This document shows positions 1 to 5,955 of a stretch of DNA of 6,321 nt, one piece after another. A program made the position numbers and the translations under genes. The notes under the pieces are model-generated. The model was not told where the DNA came from and made no database searches. It saw only the letters and a list, made by a program, of their open reading frames with translations. The first letter of the stretch is position 1. Each line of letters opens with the position of its first letter. Source of the DNA: Bacteroidota bacterium (GTDB lineage Bacteria; Bacteroidota; Bacteroidia; Flavobacteriales; Flavobacteriaceae); contig CANINJ010000117.1 in NCBI GenBank assembly GCA_947468985.1, forward strand, positions 1 to 6,321. The letters run 5' to 3'.

Positions 1-2006
1 ACTTGTGTCATCATTTGGAAACTCCTTTCAAAAGCCCTGAAATCGGGATGATACAGCATATTATCGGCATTCATAATTCCTACCAAAGTTACATTATCAA
101 AATCCAAACCTTTTCCAAGCATTTGGGTTCCAACCAATATATCAATTTCCCGATTTTTAAAACTGTCAATTATTTTTTCAAAACCAAATTTTCCTCTTGT
201 AGTATCTTGATCCATTCTTCCAATTTTATGACTTGGAAAAAGTTCTGATAATTCTTGTTGGATTTGTTCCGTTCCAAAACCTTTCGTTGTTAAATCAACA
301 CTTGAACAAGCGTGACAATTGGTGGGTTTTGCAATAGAATACCCGCAATAATGGCATCGCAATTGGTTTTTATGTTTGTGATACGTCAAACTCACATCAC
401 ATTGTTGGCATTGCGGCACGTGTCCACAAGTCAAACATTCCAATAATGGCGAATACCCGCGTCGGTTTTGAAACAAAATTACTTGTTCGCCCAAAGCCAA
501 AGCATTCGTAATTTCTTCAATTAAAACATCGCTGAAATGTCCCACCATTTTTTTTCGGAAGTACTTGTCTTTCAAATCTACCAATTCAATTTCTGGCATC
601 AATACGTTTCCGTAGCGTTCAAAAATTTCTACAAAACCATATTTTCCTGATTTTGAATTGTAATAGGTTTCCATACTTGGCGTTGCAGAACCTAAAAGCA
701 CTTTCGCTTTTTGCAAATTTGCCAAAACTATTGCCGCATCTCGGGCGTGATATCGTGGCGCAGGATCAACTTGCTTGTAGGTTTGTTCATTTTCCTCATC
801 GACAATGATGAATCCTAAATCTTGAAATGGCAAAAACAAAGCCGACCTCGCTCCTATCACTATTTGTGATTTTTCGGAATTTTCTAAAACCTGATTCCAA
901 ACTTCTACCCGTTCGTTATTGCTGTATTTAGAATGAAAAACAGCCACTTTATTTCCAAAATGTTCGCGCAATCTTCCTACTAATTGTGTGGTCAAAGCTA
1001 TTTCTGGCAACAAATACAAGACTTGTTTTCCTGTGGCAATATATTCTTCTATGAGTTTGGTGTAAATTTCTGTTTTCCCGCTGGAAGTTACTCCGTGCAA
1101 AAGACAAACTTCTTTTTGTGTTAAATTTTCCTGAATTGCTTCAAATGCGGTTTGTTGCGCAACACTTAATTTCAGTTGGTTCTCACCCGATTTTCCTTTA
1201 AAATTCACACGGTCTTCCTGAAGATAATATTCTTCAAAAATTTCTTTGTCAATCAATGCTTTTACAATTGCAGTTGTGGAATTGGCTGTTTCTGTAAGCT
1301 TTTTAACGGTGATTGGTTTTTTTTCTGTTGCAGATAATTGAAAATAAGAAAGTACAATTTCCTTTTGTTTAGTTGCACTTTTCAGTGTTTCCAGCAATTC
1401 TCCTAAACCTTCATTAGAATCAAATTTAGCGTTCAAGCGAACATAACGCACTAATTTAGGTTTGTAGTTTTCCAACATTTCTTCCTGCAAGACCAAGATA
1501 TTTTTGTCTATTAATTTTTGAAGAATTGGAAAAATATTTTTCTTATTCAAAATGGCAATAATATCCTGAACTTTCAACGAATTTTGTTGTTGTAATGCCT
1601 GATAAATTAAATATTCATCATCCGAAAGTTGGCTTTCGTCAACAAATACATCTTGTTTTTTGGAAATTACGGTTTCACTTTCTAATAATAAGGCACTTGG
1701 AATTGCACCTCGATAGACATCGCCAATGGCACACATATAATAGGAAGCAATCCATTGCCAATGGGCGATTTGAATTTCGGTAACCAAAGGTTTTTCATCC
1801 AAAATTTGATGAATTTCTTTGGCTTCATATAAGGTTGGGGCGTTTTGATGCAATTCGATTACTAATGCCGTGTAGATCTTACTTTTCCCGAAAGGCACCG
1901 CAACACGCATTCCTTTTTTTATATAGTTGAATTCTGCTTCAGAAATCCTATAGGTAAAGGTTTTGGCGAGGGAAAGCGGTAAAATTACTTCGACGAAAAA
2001 CTGCAT
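1..2006 (-). CDS. priA: Primosomal protein N' (replication restart helicase PriA), C-terminus cut off by the window edge
   Basis: PriA is a 3'-to-5' superfamily 2 DNA helicase that recognises stalled forks and D-loops and starts reloading of the replicative helicase. The reading frame is open from ATG at 2006 to the left edge, giving 668 residues with no stop. I see the N-terminal 3'-end-binding domain (begins MQFFVEVILPLSLAKTFTYR), Walker A GVTSSGKT at 305-312, a motif II box DEEN at 403-406 followed by EQTYKQ, motif III GSATPS at 439-444, and NRRGYSP at 514-520. Eight zinc-binding cysteines follow in four pairs: C524/C527, C533/C536, C551/C554 and C564/C567. Late helicase motifs are GFGTEQ at 576-581 and GTQMLGKGLDF at 626-636. 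The end of the last helicase motif and the C-terminal domain lie outside the window. The DUF2147 gene ends 37 bases upstream in the same direction, so co-transcription is likely. The only oddity is asparagine where PriA usually has the histidine of DEEH. Confidence 0.97.
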   Translation of the reverse strand, partial: MQFFVEVILPLSLAKTFTYRISEAEFNYIKKGMRVAVPFGKSKIYTALVIELHQNAPTLYEAKEIHQILDEKPLVTEIQIAHWQWIASYYMCAIGDVYRGAIPSALLLESETVISKKQDVFVDESQLSDDEYLIYQALQQQNSLKVQDIIAILNKKNIFPILQKLIDKNILVLQEEMLENYKPKLVRYVRLNAKFDSNEGLGELLETLKSATKQKEIVLSYFQLSATEKKPITVKKLTETANSTTAIVKALIDKEIFEEYYLQEDRVNFKGKSGENQLKLSVAQQTAFEAIQENLTQKEVCLLHGVTSSGKTEIYTKLIEEYIATGKQVLYLLPEIALTTQLVGRLREHFGNKVAVFHSKYSNNERVEVWNQVLENSEKSQIVIGARSALFLPFQDLGFIIVDEENEQTYKQVDPAPRYHARDAAIVLANLQKAKVLLGSATPSMETYYNSKSGKYGFVEIFERYGNVLMPEIELVDLKDKYFRKKMVGHFSDVLIEEITNALALGEQVILFQNRRGYSPLLECLTCGHVPQCQQCDVSLTYHKHKNQLRCHYCGYSIAKPTNCHACSSVDLTTKGFGTEQIQQELSELFPSHKIGRMDQDTTRGKFGFEKIIDSFKNREIDILVGTQMLGKGLDFDNVTLVGIMNADNMLYHPDFRAFERSFQMMTQ

Positions 2007-2043
2007 TTATATTTGATTGTAAGTTATAAAGTATTGGTAAAAA

Positions 2044-2472
2044 CTATTTCAATCGTTCCCAATATTGTGTTCTTCCGAAGAGTGAAATTCCTATGTAGCC
2101 TCGCACTTTGAGTTTATCGGCTCCTTCAAGTGTGATGTAGCATTTGTATAATTTTCCGCTTTTAGGATCTAAGATTTTACCGTTGCAATACTCATTTCCT
2201 TCTTTTACAAGTCCTTTGATTACGGTTAACCCCAAAATGGCTTTGTTTTTATCGTCGCCGGTGCAGTTTTCACAAACGCGATTTCGGCTTTTAGGATTGA
2301 AAATTTCGTTGACTTTTCCATAATATTTATTGTTGTGCTCGAAGATTTCAACAACAGAGACTACTTTTCCTGTTACGTCGTCAATAGTGTTCCATTTCCC
2401 AATAACTCCGTGGGATTGCGCATGGAATTGTGTGGAAAGGAATAGTAAAATAAAACTTACAATTGTCTTCAT
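2044..2472 (-). CDS. Exported DUF2147 family protein
   Basis: This is a 142-residue protein of unknown biochemical function. A signal peptide is clear: Lys2, a hydrophobic stretch at about 4-13, and a probable cleavage after the HAQ at 17-19, so the mature protein should be outside the cytoplasmic membrane. The mature part shows the DUF2147 pattern: IGKWNTIDD at 24-32, IFEHNNKYYGKV at 43-54, VCENCTGDDKN at 66-76, an ILDPKSGKLY segment at 100-109, and LKVRGYIG with FGRTQYW near the end (121-138). The whole domain is present, and the length is normal for the family as I know it. Members are small secreted proteins, thought to form a lipocalin-like barrel. Four cysteines (67, 70, 96, 111) could form disulfides or bind a ligand. 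The start is the only ATG that keeps the signal peptide, and no good ribosome binding site is visible, as usual in this phylum. A hairpin repeat sits 15 bases upstream, between this gene and the membrane-protein gene. Confidence 0.88.
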   Translation of the reverse strand: MKTIVSFILLFLSTQFHAQSHGVIGKWNTIDDVTGKVVSVVEIFEHNNKYYGKVNEIFNPKSRNRVCENCTGDDKNKAILGLTVIKGLVKEGNEYCNGKILDPKSGKLYKCYITLEGADKLKVRGYIGISLFGRTQYWERLK

Positions 2473-2486
2473 ACCGTAAACGTTTT

Positions 2487-2552
2487 TAGCCCTGATAGCA
2501 GCGGTATCCCACGCTTTTGGGCGTGGATATAGCGGATAGCAGGAATAGCTTC
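2487..2552 (-). repeat. Imperfect palindromic intergenic repeat, copy 1
   Basis: The element fills most of the gap between the membrane-protein stop and the DUF2147 start. Read on the minus strand it contains ATTCCTGCTATCCGCTATATC, a central hairpin, then GGATACCGC and ATCAGGGCTAAA. The hairpin stem pairs 2506-2514 with 2521-2528 (eight pairs and one bulged base) around a six-base loop. Copy 2 at 4448-4546 shares the outer blocks with different stem bases. I associate elements of this kind with dispersed intergenic repeats of Flavobacterium; that is memory, not a search. No T-run follows the stem, so it is a poor intrinsic terminator. It may affect mRNA stability or the amount of downstream DUF2147 and priA message. 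Confidence 0.75.
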
Positions 2553-2562
2553 AAAAAAAAAC

Positions 2563-3468
2563 TTATTCTAATTTTTTGACTTTTAATTTGCTGATTATTG
2601 AATTCAACTCGAATCCGAGCAATAAAATCATACAATTTATCCAAATATAGAACATCATTATCAATAATGTGCCGATTGAGCCATAAAGTTCGTTGTATTT
2701 TGAGAATTTTATTACCCAAATTCCAAAGAAATAGGATGAAATTATAACGAGAATAGTTGTAAATACAGAGCCTATCGTGATAAATGACGGTTTGTTTTTT
2801 TGTTTAGTTCCAAATCGAAAAAGAATGGAAATTGTAACCAAAATCATCAAAATTACAAATGCGTAGCGTCCTAAAATAATGAGTGGAATTCGGTCGCTGA
2901 GCATGTCTTGAATCATTGTTTTTTGGATAAAAACTTCGAAGACTACAATGGCGGAAACAGTTATAATCAGTAGGAAAGACAGCAATAATGACAACGCTAA
3001 CGAGATTAAATACTGATGAAAAAACCCTCTTTTTTCCAAAACGTGGCGAGAAGATTCAAAGCCGCCAAGGATTCCGTTGAGCCCGTTTGCCATCAAGAAA
3101 ATCGACAATAAAAATCCTGTAGAAACCAATCCCGAGTGGCTATTGTTGAGAATATCATTGACAATACTAGCAATTGCATCATAGGTATTTGGAGGAACGC
3201 CTTCCTTTACAAATTGAAGGAAATCAGCTTGAAAACCATCGATTGGAATGTAAGGAATGAGGTTCAAAATGAACAATGCAAACGGAAATAGAGCCATAAA
3301 AAAACTAAAAGCAACGGCACTTGCGTGATAAGATAAGGCGCCTTCTAAAATTCCAACGGAGTACAATTTTATCAAGTCAAAAAGCGATAAACCGTGTAAC
3401 CATATGGGTTTTATCTGTTGCAAAACGTGGACAATATTCCGAAGTACAGGTATTTTTTCTATTTGCAT
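2563..3468 (-). CDS. YihY/BrkB-family inner membrane protein
   Basis: This 301-residue polytopic membrane protein belongs to the YihY/virulence factor BrkB family, formerly and wrongly annotated as RNase BN. Its molecular role is not settled; a transport or envelope role is usually assumed. Six hydrophobic segments are visible at about 47-72, 116-136, 152-180, 196-218, 230-252 and 264-291. Family signatures are LSYHASAVAFSFFMALFPFALF in and before the first segment, the NGLNGILGGFE stretch at 128-138, and YGSIGTLLIMMFYIWI at 262-277 followed by LLLGFELN. The C-terminus is short and basic (SKLKVKKLE). Length is typical of the family. The start ATG lies 16 bases after the nadC stop, so the two are almost certainly co-transcribed. 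The stop is ten bases before the repeat at 2487-2552. An ORF of 77 codons inside its 3' end in another frame is a shadow that reads into the repeat. Confidence 0.92.
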   Translation of the reverse strand: MQIEKIPVLRNIVHVLQQIKPIWLHGLSLFDLIKLYSVGILEGALSYHASAVAFSFFMALFPFALFILNLIPYIPIDGFQADFLQFVKEGVPPNTYDAIASIVNDILNNSHSGLVSTGFLLSIFLMANGLNGILGGFESSRHVLEKRGFFHQYLISLALSLLLSFLLIITVSAIVVFEVFIQKTMIQDMLSDRIPLIILGRYAFVILMILVTISILFRFGTKQKNKPSFITIGSVFTTILVIISSYFFGIWVIKFSKYNELYGSIGTLLIMMFYIWINCMILLLGFELNSIISKLKVKKLE

Positions 3469-3484
3469 TATGTTATATTATTTT

Positions 3485-4342
3485 TTAAAAGGCTTTCAAA
3501 CTCAAATCCATATTGTAAATCGAGTGCGTTAATGCGCCTGAAGAAATATAGTTTACGCCACATTCGGCATAGCTTCTAATGGTGGTTTCGTTGATATTTC
3601 CAGACGATTCCGTGAGGCATTTATCGCCAATTAACACAACCGCTTTTCGAGTATCTTCATAATTAAAATTGTCAATTAAAATTCGGAAAACACCTTCATT
3701 CGTCAAAATTTCTTTAATTTCATTGAGGTTTCTTGCCTCGACAATTATCTTTAAATCCAATGAATTTTCCTTTAAATACGCCTTTGTTTTGGTGATTGCA
3801 GCCGTAATTCCACCTGCAAAATCGTTGTGATTGTCCTTGAGCATAATCATATCGTACAATGCAAATCGGTGGTTTTCGCCTCCTCCAATTTTCACTGCCC
3901 ATTTTTCACACGCTCGAAAACCAGGCGTCGTTTTGCGCGTATCCAAAATCTTGGAGTTGGTTCCTTCCAAAAGCCGAACATATTTTTGCGTCTTCGTAGC
4001 AATAGCACTCATTCGCTGCATTGAATTCAGCACCAAACGTTCCGATTTCAATATAGATTGCGAGCTTCCTGAAACGTGAAAAACCACATCGCCTCTTTTT
4101 ACGGGAGCACCGTCATTGATAAATGTCTCGATTTCCAATTCGGAATCTACATATTCAAAGATCATTTTTGCAAACGAAACGCCCGCAATTATGCCTTCGT
4201 CTTTCACCAATAATTTTGCTTTTCCCTTTGTTGATGGGGGAATACAAGCCAATGAACTGAAATCGCCAGCGCCAACATCTTCCCGAATGGCATTGGAAAT
4301 TATCAAGTGTAACTCGTTTTGAAACTGTGCTTCGCTAATCAT
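3485..4342 (-). CDS. nadC: Nicotinate-nucleotide pyrophosphorylase (carboxylating), quinolinate phosphoribosyltransferase
   Basis: NadC converts quinolinate and PRPP to nicotinate mononucleotide, CO2 and pyrophosphate in de novo NAD synthesis in the cytoplasm. The 285-residue product is full length. The N-terminal domain carries REDVGAGDFSS at 20-30, and the barrel domain carries ERLVLNSMQRMSAIAT at 101-116. DTRKTTPGFR at 134-143, KIGGGENHR at 151-159 and MIMLKDNH at 165-172 supply the basic residues that bind quinolinate and phosphate (R136, K137, H158, R159, K169). E202, D224, ESSGNI at 245-250 and SSGA at 267-270 match the conserved barrel-strand ends. The start ATG at 4342 begins MISEAQFQNEL, as expected for the family, and is preceded by an A-rich stretch rather than a Shine-Dalgarno. 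It is the first gene of a probable unit with the membrane protein, DUF2147 and priA. nadA and nadB are not in the window. A palindrome overlapping its likely promoter hints at regulation. Confidence 0.97.
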   Translation of the reverse strand: MISEAQFQNELHLIISNAIREDVGAGDFSSLACIPPSTKGKAKLLVKDEGIIAGVSFAKMIFEYVDSELEIETFINDGAPVKRGDVVFHVSGSSQSILKSERLVLNSMQRMSAIATKTQKYVRLLEGTNSKILDTRKTTPGFRACEKWAVKIGGGENHRFALYDMIMLKDNHNDFAGGITAAITKTKAYLKENSLDLKIIVEARNLNEIKEILTNEGVFRILIDNFNYEDTRKAVVLIGDKCLTESSGNINETTIRSYAECGVNYISSGALTHSIYNMDLSLKAF

Positions 4343-4363
4343 TTTTCTGAAATTTACAGAATG

Positions 4364-4394
4364 CTAATGTAGAATTTATTTCGGGAATTTGAAA
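4364..4394 (-). promoter_or_regulatory. Candidate Bacteroidota-type promoter for nadC
   Basis: On the minus strand TTTC (4394-4391) is followed, after 19 bases, by TACATTAG (4371-4364). This is close to the Bacteroidota primary sigma pattern TTTG, 19-21 bases, TAnnTTTG, with one mismatch in each box. The predicted transcription start would lie near 4355-4360, about 15 bases before the nadC ATG, giving a very short leader. The -33 box falls in one arm of the inverted repeat at 4379-4419. Such weak matches occur by chance in A/T-rich DNA, so this is tentative. Confidence 0.35.
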
Positions 4395-4419
4395 GTTTGT
4401 AGGTTTGAAATTCCCGAAA
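4379..4419. repeat. Strong inverted repeat upstream of nadC (possible operator or leader hairpin)
   Basis: TTTCGGGAATTTGAAA at 4379-4394 faces TTTGAAATTCCCGAAA at 4404-4419. Fifteen of sixteen positions pair, the outer twelve perfectly, around a nine-base spacer. It lies 37-77 bases upstream of the nadC ATG. On the minus strand it is followed by an A/T-mixed sequence without a T-run, and on the plus strand by a run of A, so it does not look like an intrinsic terminator in either direction. A dimeric repressor site is the simplest reading; a leader hairpin, if transcription starts further upstream, is the alternative. Confidence 0.6.
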
Positions 4420-4447
4420 AAAAGTATGATTTCTTAGTTTTGAAGCG

Positions 4448-4546
4448 AATTGTCCTTTAGTATTTAGAATTACAATTCCCGCTTTCGGCTATATCTCTTC
4501 GCTTCGCTGCGAGGATACCGCCTTAATCGGGGCTAAAGGAAGAATT
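4448..4546 (+). repeat. Imperfect palindromic intergenic repeat, copy 2 (extended)
   Basis: The core at 4466-4535 matches copy 1 at 2487-2552 in opposite orientation. Shared blocks on the plus strand are ATTCC(C/T)GCT, GGCTATATC (copy 1 CGCTATATC), GGATACCGC and ATCGGGGCTAAA (copy 1 ATCAGGGCTAAA). The central stem TCTTCGC/GCGAGGA (4496-4502 with 4509-4515) has seven pairs, one of them G-T, and a six-base loop. Outer arms TCCTTTAG (4453-4460) and CTAAAGGA (4533-4540) pair perfectly, extending the fold to roughly 100 bases. It lies between the rnz stop and the nadC promoter region, and could separate the two transcripts, although no T-run is present. Confidence 0.75.
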
Positions 4547-4599
4547 GTTTTGATATTTTTATATTTTTTTATATTCCTAAGCAGCCAAACAAAGTGATA

Positions 4600-5505
4600 C
4601 TAAAACTCAAAACTTTTACCATCATCAGCCAAAAGCACTTCAGGGAAAATGGTAGTTGCCTCTTCTTTAAACAATGCTATGCTTTCATATCGAGTAGAAT
4701 AATGCCCTAAAACCAATTGCTTTACATTGGCTTTAAAAGCAATTCTTGCCGCTTGTTTTGCCGTGCAATGCATCGTTTTTTCGGCCAAAATTTCCTCTGA
4801 ATCTAAGAAAGTTGCTTCGTGATACAACACATCTACATTTTCAATAATTGGGATAATCGCTTCGTTGTAAACCGTATCGGAACAAAAAGCATAACTCTTA
4901 GTAGGAATTGGGTCGAAAGTCAGTTTTTCATTCTCAATTACACGACCGTCGTCCAGAGTGATGTCTTTTCCATTTTTAATCTTTTGATAATAGCATTTAT
5001 CAATTTCATAATTTTGAACAGCATCTAAATTCAATTTTCTATCGCCAACTTTCTCTTGAAATAAAAAACCATTGGTGTAAACCCTATGTTTTAGTGGAAT
5101 TGTTTTGACAATAACTTTCTCATCTTCAAATATAACTTCACTTTCTTTAGAATTCAATTCGTGAAAAAACAATCCATAATTCGTCCAAGAATTTGATAAT
5201 TTCAGTTGTAATTTAATCACCTCTTCAATTCCTTTAGGACCGTAAATATGTAAATCATTAGTTCGATTGAGAAGCATAAATGTAGAAACTAAACCTACCA
5301 AACCATAAAAATGATCCCCGTGCAAATGGGATATGAAAATATGATTGATTTTTGAAAATCGAATCTTATTTTTACGCAATTGTACTTGCGTTCCCTCGCC
5401 ACAATCAATTAAAAACAGACGATTTCTGATTTCTAAAACTTGTGAAGTTGGATTTGTAAACGTTCGTGGCGTTGCAGCGTAGCAACCAAGTATGGTTAGA
5501 TTCAA
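4600..5505 (-). CDS. rnz: Ribonuclease Z (tRNA 3' endonuclease)
   Basis: RNase Z is a zinc-dependent beta-lactamase-fold endonuclease that removes 3' trailers from tRNA precursors. The product has 301 residues, the usual short-form length. All metal ligands are visible: HLHGDH at 60-65 (H60, H62, D64, H65), H140 in PLKHRV, D210 in FCSDT and H268 in LGHYS. GEGTQVQLRK at 36-45 and the MHCTAKQAA segment with H247 match the family; the usual text there is HST, so cysteine replaces serine. The exosite arm, about residues 151-200, is present. The start codon is TTG at 5505: the frame has a stop at 5521-5523 and no ATG between, the next methionine is at residue 76, and MNLTILGCYAATPRTFTNP is the expected N-terminus. 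It lies 99 bases after the STAS-like gene in the same direction, with a GC-rich hairpin in the gap, so it may be transcribed with pyrB or on its own. Confidence 0.97.
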   Translation of the reverse strand: MNLTILGCYAATPRTFTNPTSQVLEIRNRLFLIDCGEGTQVQLRKNKIRFSKINHIFISHLHGDHFYGLVGLVSTFMLLNRTNDLHIYGPKGIEEVIKLQLKLSNSWTNYGLFFHELNSKESEVIFEDEKVIVKTIPLKHRVYTNGFLFQEKVGDRKLNLDAVQNYEIDKCYYQKIKNGKDITLDDGRVIENEKLTFDPIPTKSYAFCSDTVYNEAIIPIIENVDVLYHEATFLDSEEILAEKTMHCTAKQAARIAFKANVKQLVLGHYSTRYESIALFKEEATTIFPEVLLADDGKSFEF

Positions 5506-5582
5506 TTTTTTGGTTTTTCGTTAATTTGGTAATTCGTTGAAAAGGCACCTATTCGAATAAATTGTTAAGTCACTATTCTATT

Positions 5583-5605
5583 CCCCCTTTGGGGGTTAGG
5601 GGGCC
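5583..5605 (-). repeat. GC-rich hairpin at the 3' end of the STAS-like gene
   Basis: CCCCC at 5583-5587 pairs with GGGGG at 5591-5595 around a TTT loop, and a second GGGGG at 5599-5603 could pair instead. The block touches the stop codon of the STAS-like gene at 5605-5607. It stands out sharply in A/T-rich surroundings. On the minus strand the stem is followed by AATAGAATAG rather than a T-run, so intrinsic termination is doubtful. I recall similar CCCCCTTTGGGGGTTAGG motifs scattered in Flavobacterium intergenic regions, so a small dispersed repeat is a likely explanation. Confidence 0.6.
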
Positions 5606-5937
5606 TAAAACCCCAAATCTCGTTCAATTTCTTCCATTTCGATAATATCGTTTGCTTCCAAAACAGAAGGAACAACAAGTAACGATTTTGGAACGGCATT
5701 AAAATCAATATTTTCAGCTACAATCACAAATGATTTTTTTCCTTTTTTATGGGATTTAGACAAATCAGAAAAAGCTTTTATAGAGGCAATTGTAGTCGTT
5801 TTATCATGAGTAACATCTAAAATCAAATTCTGATGTTTGTAACTTTCGTGCTGATTGGTTACCTTTTCCAAAAATGCTACACTATCACCTTGCGTATCTT
5901 TGATAACTGTTGTATGTCCTTTCGCATCTACTTTCAT
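5605..5937 (-). CDS. Small STAS-like protein, function unknown
   Basis: This 110-residue protein probably has no signal peptide or membrane segment and should be cytoplasmic. The layout resembles a STAS/anti-sigma-factor-antagonist fold: N-terminal strands (MKVDAKGHTTVIKDTQG), a helix at about 18-33, the hydrophobic strand NLILDVT at 37-43, a helix around 49-63 (TIASIKAFSDLSKSH), the strand KKSFVIVAE at 67-75, and a C-terminal segment VPSVLEANDIIEMEEIERDLGF at 89-110. The fold assignment is my inference from the pattern. No phosphorylatable serine in the SpoIIAA style can be identified with confidence. The ATG at 5937 lies 18 bases after the pyrB stop, so the two are very likely co-transcribed, and rnz follows. 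I recall such short proteins next to rnz in flavobacteria, sometimes carrying the label ribonuclease Z; nothing in this sequence (no HxHxDH) supports nuclease activity. Confidence 0.8.
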   Translation of the reverse strand: MKVDAKGHTTVIKDTQGDSVAFLEKVTNQHESYKHQNLILDVTHDKTTTIASIKAFSDLSKSHKKGKKSFVIVAENIDFNAVPKSLLVVPSVLEANDIIEMEEIERDLGF

Positions 5938-5955
5938 GACAAATAAATTTAAGTA

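Noticed and set aside
3..248. 81-codon plus-strand ORF at the left edge
   Set aside because: It is antisense to the conserved helicase motifs and zinc-region end of priA; no recognisable protein pattern.
1595..1783. 62-codon plus-strand ORF
   Set aside because: It lies wholly opposite priA, whose minus-strand frame is continuous here; the product looks like random reading.
1..2006. Possible frameshift or broken priA
   Set aside because: I read the minus-strand frame through its length; it has no stop and all motifs from the N-terminus to GTQMLGKGLDF are in one frame. It is only cut by the window edge.
2486..2719. 77-codon minus-strand ORF ending in the palindromic repeat
   Set aside because: It is out of frame within the YihY-family gene and its last codons are repeat sequence; a shadow, not a gene.
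3827..4322. Several short plus-strand ORFs opposite nadC
   Set aside because: All are antisense shadows of a well-conserved enzyme frame.
4379..4419. Intrinsic terminator call for the strong inverted repeat
   Set aside because: The minus strand lacks a T-run after the stem, and the plus strand has A's; the position at a promoter fits an operator better.
4547..4599. Intrinsic terminator after rnz
   Set aside because: The stretch is rich in A/T with short TATAT repeats, but no stable stem is followed by a T-run on the minus strand.
4819..5028. 69-codon plus-strand ORF opposite rnz
   Set aside because: Antisense to the RNase Z exosite and D210 region; no family features.
5591..5603. Telomere-like or G-quadruplex sequence GGGGGTTAGGGGG
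   Set aside because: Only two long G-runs are present and a C-run beside them favours a hairpin; a dispersed bacterial repeat is the simpler reading.
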